Shown piece after piece: positions 1 to 9,818 of a stretch of DNA of 22,167 bases (the first letter of the stretch is position 1; each line of letters begins with the position of its first letter). This DNA is from Reticulomyxa filosa (Eukaryota > Foraminifera > Reticulomyxidae): the NCBI GenBank assembly GCA_000512085.1, contig ASPP01009896.1, positions 1 through 22,167 on the forward strand, written 5' to 3'. The notes under the pieces were generated by a model. It did no database searches and had not been told where the DNA came from. It saw nothing but the letters and a program-made list of their open reading frames with translations. The position numbers were made by a program, and so were the translations under genes.

Positions 1-129
1 AAAAAAATTGAATGTATAACCTTTCAAATAAATGCAAGATATAAAATAGTATAACATAGAGGAAAGATAGTCTGTGATTTGTTTATGTGTTTACAAAATT
101 ATTTTTACTTTATTTCTTTTTAATAAAGA

Positions 130-900
130 TATACAAGTCAAATATTAAAAAAGCCCCCTTTTTTTTTTGGATGTCTGTTTTTTTTTGCAAACTACTGTCT
201 CCGTTTTTTTTTAATATTCTTGTTAAAATATTCAATAATTGTTTCCAGTTCTCTTTGCTGCGTTCCTACATCAAAATGAACAAAAAATTTCTCCAATTTA
301 TTGACAAAGAATGTGCTTAATGTTCTTGGCCAGTTGATCTGACCCAGTCAACAAGCATTTTCCACTTACTGGCGTAATTACCAAATTTGGTAAATTTGTA
401 CAGTAATATTGTTGTCAATTTTTAATGCATTCTTTAAATTTACTTCTTCTTTTATTTCTTCTTCCTGATTATCTTCATTTTCATCATTGCTTTCTCGATA
501 GCGATTATTGTTAATGTTGTTTTGGTCTTCATATCTAGTATTGACTCTTGCTTGCATATCAGAACAATTCAATTCGACTTCGTCTTCTACTGTTTCCGAC
601 AGCTTTCGTTTCTTTCTTGCAACAGCATATAACGAGCTTATAAATTGTTGCAGTCATTATTGCTTCATTGTGGTAGCGTCAGCATCTATTTTTGGTAATC
701 TTGCAATGACCTCCAATATGGTTTCTAATATCTTCCAAAATAATTTATCAAATATCTATTCCATTCCAGCAAAAATCTTTGTTTTTCTGAGAATTTTCCA
801 GACAAGATTTCTTCGGTTGTTTTGATCACCCAAACTCAAAATGATCTTGATCTCCAAAGATGTTGAAGTATCAAGCTTGATTTAGCACAAAACTCTTCAA
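130..900 (-). pseudogene. Decayed mobile element with a tyrosine-recombinase-like fragment
   Basis: I see a long minus-strand stretch that reads as protein but is broken by stops of all three kinds. From about 890 down to 392 one frame gives protein-like sequence (for example LPKIDADATTMKQ, then ARKKRKLSETVEDEVELN and a Q/N/E-rich tail) with in-frame TAG and adjacent TAA-TGA near 770-650. From 379 down to about 220 a second frame gives YASKWKMLVDWV, then SINWRNFLFIL, with TAA at 319-317 and TAG at 268-266. The Y-S-W-K and W-V-R spacing followed by an N-F-L helix resembles the N-terminal core-binding domain of tyrosine recombinases such as those of DIRS-like or Crypton elements. No catalytic R-H-R-Y part is visible. 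It could also be a decayed host gene or a multi-intron exon cluster. The recombinase assignment rests on motif memory only. Confidence 0.35.
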
Positions 901-975
901 AAAAGCAAACTTTTTCAGAGTTGAAACGATTATTAGTTGTGATTAACATTTTTTTTCTTTGGTCTTCCAACTAAA

Positions 976-1007
976 TTTTTTTTAGCGGCGATTCTCGCTA
1001 AAAAAAA
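976..1007. repeat. Perfect 12-bp inverted repeat (hairpin)
   Basis: Bases 976-987 (eight T then AGCG) are the exact reverse complement of 996-1007 (CGCT then eight A), with an 8-base loop at 988-995. It lies between the two mobile-element relics, outside any gene. It could be a transcription end or snap-back structure or part of an element terminus. Nothing in the sequence decides between these. Confidence 0.7.
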
Positions 1008-1223
1008 ATAAATGCAACAAGTACGTTGCCGAAAAAACAAAAAAGTAAAAAACGCACACTCAAGCTATAAAAATCTTTATATTATAAAAAAAATGTTTAC
1101 TATTTTCAAAAATTTCTCTTGACACGAAAGGTTTTGTAGAACTTTCTTGGACGAAACGACGTTTGAAATACTACTTGACTATCAAAATTTCATTCAAAAA
1201 TTTAAAATTATGTTGTTTCGATT

Positions 1224-1850
1224 TTGCGTGAGTTTGAAAAATTTTTGATTATCTTTTCCTTCTGCTATTCGTATTTATTAGATTGCTTTGCTCTTTTTTT
1301 CTTGCTAAAAAAACAAGTCATTCGATCGCAATTCATTGATCTATGCAATGTTATTGGATTATATGTAGTATATTATAGTGTTCTGAAAAATATATTGATA
1401 CATAAAACGAAAAATAAATTTAAAAATATTGAATGCGACAAAATTCTGAAGAATCAATTTAGTCGAATAAATTTAAGATGTTGCTTGAAGCTGATAATAT
1501 TATGCATCATATTCAGACATCATAACAATATGAAATCCCTAAAGATGAAACCGATGTTGCTTCAATTAAGCCAAAATAAATTTGATCACGTTAATTATCT
1601 TATATTGTTCATTGATACACACATGACATATTCCGAGCATATTAATTGTGTGTATGTTAAAGCTACTAGAAACTGTTATATTTTATCAGACCAAATTTAT
1701 CTATGTATAATCATTCGTCCAAGTCTTAAATGTGCATAAATATTTTGTAAAGTATTGCAATTTATAGAAACCTTGGCTCAATGAACAGTATAATTTATTA
1801 CAAAGTCAATGTTGATTCAATTGCATAATCTTGTGTTAATATACACAATC
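1224..1850 (+). pseudogene. Relic of a non-LTR retrotransposon reverse transcriptase, C-terminal part
   Basis: One frame stays open for 172 codons (1224-1739), which is unusual in DNA this AT-rich, although it has no ATG at its start. Its C-terminal third reads LFIDTHMTYSEHIN, then KATRNCY and IIIRPSLKCA. This is the order seen at the end of the reverse-transcriptase/thumb region of LINE-type elements, where Y-L-G-I-x-I-D, L-T, H-I, K-A and R-P-x-L-E-Y-A recur. The next codons continue the resemblance after a TAA (a K-V-L-Q-x-I-E-like helix) but with further stops. The catalytic Y-x-D-D box is not visible. The upstream part is poorly conserved and hydrophobic. I infer a truncated, dead copy. 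Chance resemblance cannot be excluded without a profile search. Confidence 0.4.
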
Positions 1851-2502
1851 AATATGATCACGAATATTATATCATATTGAAACAATAATTTATCATATAT
1901 TACAATGCAATTATGTAAGATTAATTATTCACTTATTATAAGTTTATTTTCAATGCACTATTCAACAAATTGTATTTTGACATCTACAAAATTACCAATT
2001 ATTAATTGTTAGAAAATTTCGTATTTAACAATAAATGTCACAAATATATATTGAATCACTGTCAATTATAAAGTGTATCTTACTTCAAATAATGATCGCA
2101 GAAAAGCTCAGCAATTGTAATGAGACCTAATTCACATATAATATTATTTTTGAATTTATTGATTGTTGTAAATTTTAATATAGTGATATTCCTGGACATA
2201 CGATATGCAATATTTATTGCCAAGACTATCAAAATATGTTCTTGTTTTTAATCTGTTGTAGAATATGTTAATAAGTAAAAAAACTATTTAAAGAAGATTA
2301 AACTGACATCTCCAAAAAAAAAACAAATAAAACCAGCAAACAAATGGATATGTTCCTCATTGGCTCATAAGCTAGCCAACAAAAAAGTGCAATGCATGTT
2401 TGTTATGTTGATATGTAATGTTGAAATGCATTATAAGCTCCTATACAAAAAACACAATGTATGAATCTACAAAAACTGATAGATATCCTCAGTTGTGTTG
2501 GA
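1851..2502. other. AT-rich spacer without a recognisable gene
   Basis: Very AT-rich DNA between the retroelement relic and the 3' end of the membrane-protein gene. No frame stays open for a useful length and I see no RNA gene. A short inverted repeat (TTGGCT and AGCCAA, about 2359-2380) and several AATAAA-like hexamers are present. The downstream part is the likely 3' untranslated region of the minus-strand gene that ends at 2503. Confidence 0.6.
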
Positions 2503-4757
2503 TTAACTTTTGATCCAAATCAAAATTCGGAAGAGGTAAACGAGAAGGAAAGGAAGAACACAATTCAATCCAAAGAGAAGGAACAACGCGGCTTGCAAAT
2601 GTGTAGTAACCAATAAAGTGGGATCCTTTTTCCTCAAGGTATGCAAGCAATCATTTTCATTCCGCCACATCAAAATAGCAAATACAAGTTGAGACAATTG
2701 GACGAGCAACAAACCAATAATTAAAGCGATACATAGGGTGAAACAGTCATTCCTTGTTCCATTGTTAACAATGAACCAATAAAAAAAGAGCATCCAAAAA
2801 GTCCAAAGGACCATATGCACTAAATTCAATATAAATGCAATATTCGAACAATGGCCGAAATCAATATTTACAATATTGTGATCACAAAGGGGACCAAAGC
2901 TTGCACCACCTTTTTTTTTGAAATATATGTACACACATAAATGATTGTATATGCATTTATCGAAGCTCTCGAAGAGATGTTTTTTAAAAAAGACCAGATA
3001 AAATCAAAGCAACAATCCAAACGGCTGCGAAGATCATAATAATTTTCAGATAAGTCCTCTTTTCACTTTCGTCGAATTTGCAAACGAGTTGTGTGCAGTG
3101 AGCAGTCCGTTTAGGTTTAGGCTTATTGAAAAAACGTACAGCAGTCAATCCAAAATACTTATTGTCATTGTTGAGAGTTTCGTGGGCAATCCTGCCTCCC
3201 ATCATGTCAAAGGTGTTGGATAGTACCTCATACACGGTCGCAGCAAATGGGATGAGCAACAAAAGAAGACCGAATATGCTCATGAACAAATTGATATAAA
3301 TCACCTCAAACTCCCATTTTTGATGCAAGTAATTGGAACACGAAGAGGGTAAGGTGAGTCCATAGACAAGGGCCAAAGGGAATGAAGAGACAAAGATAAT
3401 AGCCGAAAATCCGCCGAGAAAGGAGAACAGACTAAAGACTTTGTGTTGCAAGTGGAGACTCGCTTTTCTTTGAATGGATGTATCCAAAGTCTGTTGAGAT
3501 TTCGTGCAGCTCCGAATTATCAAACAAGACAAGGAAAACACGAACGAAGAAAACTGAATAGCGTTGTAGGCCCACAGACCTTGTGGACACGTCTCATTGA
3601 AATTGCGCAAAACACTACTGCCCACTTGCCATGTGCCAATGCCACTCAACGCCCCAATGGAAAGTGCTGTTGCCACAGATACGCTGATCAATACTGGATA
3701 TACGTAGTTGGCAATGCGATCGGATAGAAACCGAATGTCGAATATTTTGTTTATGCTCTTGTGATGATTGCTTTTTTGTGTTCTGTGATTGGTTTGTTTT
3801 GTGATCAACAGGATATGTCGTTGATCGTCCAAAGTCGATTCAGGGACCTTCCACTCCTTGCAACCCGGATCCCAATAATATTTCATCACTAATGTTGCGA
3901 ACGGGCTCGTATTTTTAGCAACAATGCAAATGTGCAATTTCCAATGATCCCATTGATGTTCCCCCCAATCATGACGATCAGTGCATACACGCTCGTGAAG
4001 AGTCTGCAAATTGATCCTTTCATCGTACACCTTTTTTTTTATTATTTTTGTGAAACGTACACACATATGTATGCGTAGTCTTTGTATTTGTGCGCCGTGT
4101 GCAATGGAGAACCTGGAGACAAGCGGAGCATTGGAGAAAATTGCACAAGGGACATTCCAACATTTCTTGATAATGGTCACGTGGAGAAGGGAAACATGAA
4201 CAAAACTTCATTTGACACGGCCCTTGACGCGTGGTGGGAATACAACTGCCCCAACAAGCGTTCTTCAGACACCGTCTTTGTGTTCCACAGACTCGAGATA
4301 GAATAGATGCGCTGTATTCAGAGCCACGTGGCTCTCGTCCCCGTGGAATGAGATGCACGTCGATATCATAGTACGACGAATCTCTGTGATGTTGCCACAA
4401 AATTCGTAGACTGTCTTTTTCAATCGTTGCAATGGCTCGAGGCCATACATTCTCCTTGCTTTGTTGCTTGACTTCGTTCTCGTGTCTGTTGATATATTCA
4501 TAATCCTTTCTATCGCTATTGCTATTCTCGTCGCCATTACCGTTGTAATCATTGTGGTCGTCTTCATCACTCTCATCCAAATGCTCTTTCATTTGCTTTT
4601 GCAATGACTGCTTGCAAAGATATTCGGCCTATCTTTTGTTTGTTGAGTTATCCTTTGTTTGTTGAAAGTTATGTTTTCGAGTTGGGATTTTTACCTTGGC
4701 AATGCACCGGCTGCTAGCCTCGATCCCTGCTCGAATCATTATCGTTTGACGATTTTT
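2503..4757 (-). CDS. Multi-pass membrane protein, C-terminal half (probably the same gene as 4839-6274)
   Basis: Family not recognised. Exons on the minus strand: 4757-4695, 4628-4113, 4030-2995 and 2909-2503 (TAA). Introns are 66, 82 and 85 bases, GT-AG, and all phases agree. In order the product has a 21-codon linker exon and an acidic D/E/N-rich stretch. An 11-cysteine segment follows (about residues 534-590 of the joined protein, ending C-x2-C-x4-C-x2-C), then a soluble W-rich part. Eight likely membrane helices come next: five in exon 4030-2995 (for example YPVLISVSVATALSIGALSG and FGLLLLLIPFAATVYEVL) and three in the last exon (for example CFTLCIALIIGLLLVQLSQL). The cysteine segment could be zinc-binding or disulfide-bonded. 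If this is a separate gene it would start at ATG 4739. I prefer one gene, because a separate start would overlap the alternative stop of the upstream half. Confidence 0.65.
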
Positions 4758-4838
4758 CTTCCTCCTTTTTTTTTATTTTTTTAATCCCATTTGAAAACAG
4801 TAAGGAGTAATGCGAAAAAAAAAGAATACAAAGCCAAC

Positions 4839-6274
4839 CAATTTGGTAACAGATGAAGGATAAAACAGAATCTGATGAAGGAAGTATTTGTTCAATGACA
4901 AGGCCATTAGGAATCCAACAAAACATTCGAACCAAGTACTTCTTTGCAATAATAGCTCTTTGATGTTTCCGTCCAATTCAATCGATTCGTCCATTTGCAA
5001 CTGTCCCAATTGGCCTTGTTCACTTGCAAATAATTGATAATAAATAGTTCCAATTTCGATCCATTGTGTCGTTGCCAATCCGCCCAATTGATTCCAAAGT
5101 GATATTAATTTCAAACATCTAATTTTTTTTTTTGGTAAATACATAATAAAAAAAACAAAAGAGAAAAAAATGTCAACTCTCGGAAGGAATATGCCCAAGG
5201 GTCTTTTTCGATTATGAATGCAACTTGAGATAATTTGACGGCCATTGCCATGGCACTTAACAAAGCCATTACCAAAATCACTATTGTAATAAACGACACG
5301 ATTATTCCTCTCCGAAAGTTTTCCAAAAATTCCATCATCTTTGCACATCTCACGTTCGTTTGTGATGACTCTTTTTTTTAAAAAAAAAAAAAGTGTTTTC
5401 ACAGAAAAAAAAAGAGTACAAAGAATAAAAAAACGCATAATACAAACTGGCTAAGGCTAATTGAATATTGATCCATTGAATTTGTAATTGCAACTTTTTC
5501 TTTTCGATTAAACCAGACACAACACTTTCTATTGAATTGTCAGAATTTTCTTTCAATTTACACAGACAACGATATGAGTCTTGCAATTCAAACATCATTC
5601 TATCCAACTCCTTTTTACTGGCGAAGTGGTGATCGATCATTCCACTCATCATATCCAATGCTGATTGCACGCTACACCATTGCACTAATTTAAACAAGCT
5701 AAACGATCTCATGATTTGGAGTGAATCCACAAACACTGCACAATTTCTCATTTTCAACGATGCCAACGCCATCACAGATAATACGACAATACAAACCAAT
5801 TCCGTATATGACACAAACTCTTTCATTACACTAAATTTTTTTTTTATATTACAAGTCAATATATTAATATATAATTGTATATGTATGTACTGTTTATCTA
5901 TTGTTTGATGTGTTCGTATATCCAAACTCCATTGTATACGCAAATGATGTTGACGGTAAATAGACCGCATTCAATACGATGAATAATACATTTGTGACCA
6001 ATGACAAGAACACTGCAAACATTACACAAATTTGCCCATTCGATGCAAACGGCAGGCCTTTCTTCAAGTAATCATTTATTTGCTTACGAGTTCTGTTCTT
6101 TTTTTTAATTTCTTCTTCCTCTTCTTTCTTTTTTTCAAATACGTTCCAATTCTCCACGTCTATTGTCCCCCGATGGTTTGTTTTGCTCATTGACTCTTCG
6201 TTCAGTTTTTGGTATTTCGAATCTGAAATACTCACATCACCGCTTTCTGATTCTACGTTGTATGCAAGACTCAT
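4839..6274 (-). CDS. Multi-pass membrane protein, N-terminal half
   Basis: Family not recognised. It starts at ATG 6274. Exons: 6274-5955, 5830-5448, 5370-5157 and 5118-4839. The next intron, 4838-4758, joins to the C-terminal half and gives 1072 residues in total. A charged N-terminus (an E-run and K-runs) precedes four predicted helices. These are near residues 80-106 (ICVMFAVFLSLVTNVLFIVL), 113-131 (ELVCIVVLSVMALASL), 248-275 (IIVSFITIVILVMALLSAMA) and 371-395 (FECFVGFLMALSL). A roughly 110-residue soluble helical region lies between helices 2 and 3. Intron lengths are 124, 77 and 38 bases; the 38-base one (5156-5119) is the only phase-consistent choice I found and is suspect. In an alternative ending, acceptor 4765 gives a short acidic tail and TAG at 4714. 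The start faces the DUF2817 gene across a divergent spacer. Confidence 0.65.
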
Positions 6275-6891
6275 CCTTCAGGATCAGGCCAGCTGGAATG
6301 CCACAACTACTCTTAGTCTACTTTCTTTATATTTTTCATCGATTTCCCTCCTCCCTTTTCTTTTTGGGCTGTGCTACAGTTGCAACAGTATTGAAAGAAA
6401 GCGACAATTTTATCTTGTTGAAGCCACCACAATTACATAATATTTAGACAAAATGTAGCTATTATTTGGTATTACAAATGACCTAATATTGCTATCCCAA
6501 ATTATGTTTATTACAAAAAAATTTTCGATAAAACTTCACTTTATATTGCTCTTGTATTTTGAAAATTCCATCATATTATACAAATTTTATTTTCAAAAAA
6601 GAAACTAATCAAAAAATTTATCGAAATTTTGTGGTTTTTTCGTTAAATGGATGAATTTGCATTTAATATTCAAAAGTGAAAAAATTATAGTTAATACGTA
6701 GATGTGTAAAGTTGGAACTAATTTTGCACGATGTAACAATATTAGTTTTTTTAATGCCTGGATCATCTTTGTTTACTTTTTAACAATACAGTACGTATGA
6801 AATTTCATAAAAAAACATTTCTGTAGTCTATTTTTTTGGAATTGATTTTATCGTTCTTGTGCAGTTTTTAGGAGGAAAAAAACTAGGTAAA
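6275..6891. promoter_or_regulatory. Divergent intergenic region with two opposed promoters
   Basis: About 620 bases separate the start codons of two genes that point away from each other (6274 minus, 6892 plus). Both promoters, or one shared promoter, must lie here if the start codons are right. The DNA is AT-rich with no clear TATA element that I would defend. Forward open frames overlapping 6163-6447 are antisense to exon 1 of the membrane protein and are not counted as genes. Confidence 0.45.
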
Positions 6892-8661
6892 ATGGAAGGC
6901 AATGTTCCATCTGTGCTGGAAATAGTTTTTGATTACATGAAGAAATGGCAGAAAAAAGTAATTGAAAAAAGTGGATCGCAAACATTGACATCATGTTTGT
7001 TCATATATGCTGCAAACGCGAGTTTTTTTCGTTGTAAAGTACCTCTTGTGGAATGAACAGATTCAATTGCAGGGATACTATCCGTGAGCCTGTTATATTG
7101 GTGTTATTGGAGATACCAACCACAGCAGGTGTCACTTCGTGATGGAATAGTGAACAAAGAATTTGATGACAAATTGCCAGATTCCCTGAAGGTACCAAAT
7201 AAAAGCTCACGAGAAGAAATGAGCAAGAGGATAGACGATTGCTTTAGTTGGAGTTATTTGGAGGCCAAAACAAAATTTTTGGAACTTTGCAAAAAGATTG
7301 AAGGCGCTCGAACACACACCTTGTGGGTTGACAAGGCAGCAAACCAGAGTATAGACCTAGCATACATCGCAGGGTCTCCTGATAGTAGTCACTTGATTAT
7401 ACATATATCTGGAACGAACGGAGTAGAGGGATATGCAGGGGCGGCAATCCAATTGGACTTGTTAATCGATATCGCAAGGAGGTATGAAGACAAAGAGAAG
7501 GAACGAACCGAGATGAAAAGACCCCATCTTTTATTTGTCCATGCATTAAACCCTTATGGAATGCAACAGCTGCGATGTTGGACACAATTCAATGTGGATC
7601 TAAATCGTAATTGCTTCTTCAATGAGACTGATTTCAAACGAATGAAGTTACAAGAACACGAGAAAATTGGTGATGTTATGACCGCCTCGGATTATAGCAA
7701 TGATATCGAATACGAGGTAACACCTCCTCTGCCAGGTTGTCTTGTTTGTCATGTTGTAGTCTTTTGCTTTCTTTCCTTTTCATTTTCAATCTTAATAAAA
7801 TCCAAGGAAGTGATGTGGAAGTATATCATCTTTGCGAGTCCTTGTTGAATCCTCCCAGACTTCCAACTTGGCTTAGTGATGACATTTGGTTCGATATTCA
7901 AGCCCGCTTTTATTGGTGGAACTATGGTCCCAATGGCATGGACCGAGTGTTGTCAGGACAATATCACAATGGCCGCAAAATGTTTTATGGCGGTTTCAAG
8001 TTGGCCAAAAATCTTGAACTTTTGGGAGATTTTCTGGTCAATAATTTTAAGACCGTGTTTGGAGTCAGCATTCTCTCGGACATTTTTAAGCACACTGGCA
8101 ACAAAAAACATAACAACAAACTATCTGTTATTGATATTCACACGGGATTTGGTCAATGCTCCATTGACACATTATTCACTTCCAAAAAATCTCACAAAGA
8201 TGTTTTATTACGTTTGTTTTCCGAGTATGCACAAGTCCCAAGTTTCGACGGCGTTTTTTTTCACAAAAAAAAAATCTGTGCATATGACTCTCAAACTCTA
8301 ACATACAGATAGAATCCAATGCTGTGAGGATCGGAGCGGCGAACTTGGAAAACGTTTCGTAGGATGTAAAGGATTCGTAGGAGACGGACTCGATTATTTG
8401 TTTGCATCTAGGGCTCATGATACTCTAGTCTTTATGCAAACCTTCGGAACGGTCGAATGGTTTGACATCGTAAAAGCACTACGAAATGAAAACATGGCAC
8501 ACCAATATGTTCAAAAAATGAAATCCAATGAACTGAAAATACTAGAGTATAGGCAATCAAAAGTAAGAGATGTGCTCTATTTGAAAGATAATTGGTCCTG
8601 GAAATGGAATGTTTTGATGGGAGGCCGACATACGTTTCAGCGTGTGTACACACGTGGATAA
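6892..8661 (+). CDS. DUF2817 (M14 carboxypeptidase-like) protein, probably catalytically dead
   Basis: Exons 6892-6994, 7073-7735, 7807-8241 and 8309-8661 (TAA) give 517 residues. Introns are 78, 71 and 67 bases. The first intron's donor is the least certain, as 7022 or 7031 also fit the phase. A hydrophobic stretch (ILSVSLLYWCYW, about residues 36-47) suggests a signal anchor. The DUF2817 motifs follow in order: SGTNGVEGYAGAAIQ, HALNPYGMQQLR, NVDLNRN, GQYHNG with FYGG, DIHTGFG, and TFGTVEWFDIVKALR. In M14 peptidases the first motif carries the H-x-x-E zinc pair and the last a glutamate before F-G-T. Here these are Asn and Thr. The later zinc His (DIHTG) and the substrate-binding N-R remain. 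From family knowledge this fold hydrolyses peptide or amide bonds. I infer loss of activity and possibly retained binding. AATAAA at 8941 may be a poly(A) signal. Confidence 0.85.
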
Positions 8662-9818
8662 ATCAAATTTTTTCATTTTTTATGTTAGTATTGTTTCATT
8701 GCATTCGTGCTCAGGGCTTTCATGTCTAGTGTTAGTTTTTGTGTTATATTCCTATTCATTTAGTGAAACACAAAAAAATGGCTTAGGCTGTGCCATTTCG
8801 AAGAGTTATTAGTTTAAAAGTCTTGATGTTACTGAATTATCAAACTTTCTGTGATATTTTGAGTATTTATCTATAACTTTGTCCAGTCAACAAATGCTCT
8901 GTTCATACAATTTGAGTTCATTTGTTCGATTTTGTTTTGAAATAAAAACGATTTATATTTTCTAAAAACATATTGTTGGGTGTTGGTCTATTATTCGTGA
9001 AGATTCATTTGCTATTCACGAAGATTGTGGAAAAGGTTTGTAAACTTGACACAATATAGCCACCTGAAAGTTATGCTATATTTTACCACCCCTTTTCCGA
9101 ATCATTACGTACCGCAAAGCATGTTTTTATTGAGATTTTGCGTTTACGTGCCCTTGCCACATTGTTTTGGCTACTGTGATATTCAGATTCAACCGAGAAC
9201 AACATTTAAACAAAAAATTTTTTTAGGATTGTGACTATCTACAGAATATTAGTGCTAATGTGACAACGATCCTATTGATACTACCTTGATGTTGATGGAA
9301 CTGGATCTTGTCTGTTCAGTTTGAAAGAAGTGTTTACGAAAGAACTGGATTTTAATAAATGCTTTTTTACTGAAATTACTGCAAAATGAAAGATACAGGA
9401 TAACATAGACATCAAATACATTTTGTTTGATAAATGTCATAAATGAAACCAAAATAAAAATATACACCAAGTATTTCTTCCAAACCCAAAATGCATTCTT
9501 AAAACTTGAAAAAATTACGTCATTAAAAGGCGAACCGTTGAAAAAAGAAAAAGCTTTGATAGTACTCAAAGTAAAAAAAACAAACGAATGCGAAGAGAAA
9601 TAAAGTATAATTTTTTCAAAAGCCCACTACAGACATTCTCAAAATAATGAGGCTATGAAAAGTGTTATCTACCTTCTGTGACCACTCGCTGAAATTGCTC
9701 AAGCTTGCTAATTAATTGGCTGATTTGCGCACTTTTTGGTTGTATATGCATATGTGTGTAGAAAATGTCACAAGGTTTAAAGTCTCGCAAGATAAGAAAG
9801 AATATTATTTTTTATGTC
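8662..9818. other. Tail-to-tail spacer between convergent genes
   Basis: This stretch holds the 3' flanks of the DUF2817 gene (plus) and of the Tudor-like/acidic gene (minus). A minus-strand frame at 9255-9569 is open for 104 codons but starts at TTG, is rich in F, I and K, and joins nothing. I do not call it. The only structure I see is the repeat at 8993-9026. No RNA gene is recognisable. Confidence 0.55.
8993..9026. repeat. Short direct and inverted repeat
   Basis: The 13-mers at 8993-9005 and 9014-9026 match at 11 of 13 bases as direct copies. The differing bases make TTCGTGAA (8994-9001) and TTCACGAA (9015-9022) an exact inverted pair with a 13-base loop. The repeat lies about 330 bases after the DUF2817 stop codon. 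Confidence 0.6.

Noticed and set aside
508-825. Plus-strand open frame of 105 codons
   Set aside because: Antisense to the minus-strand relic. The protein-like signal (charged, A/K/E-rich helices) is on the other strand.
378-833. A reassigned genetic code (in-frame TAG, TAA and TGA within protein-like sequence)
   Set aside because: All three stops occur in the same short frame, while the intact genes in the window end cleanly at TAA, TAG and TGA and have none inside. Decay of a mobile element explains it better.
3443-3727. Plus-strand open frame of 94 codons
   Set aside because: Antisense to the best coding exon of the membrane protein, and explained by its base composition.
4714-4764. Short acidic tail ending in TAG as the end of the membrane-protein gene
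   Set aside because: It fits the phase and remains possible, but the alternative acceptor 4758 continues in frame into the next exons and avoids two overlapping same-strand genes.
9255-9569. Minus-strand 104-codon open frame
   Set aside because: TTG start only, composition dominated by F, I, K and S, no motif, and no phase-consistent neighbour exon.
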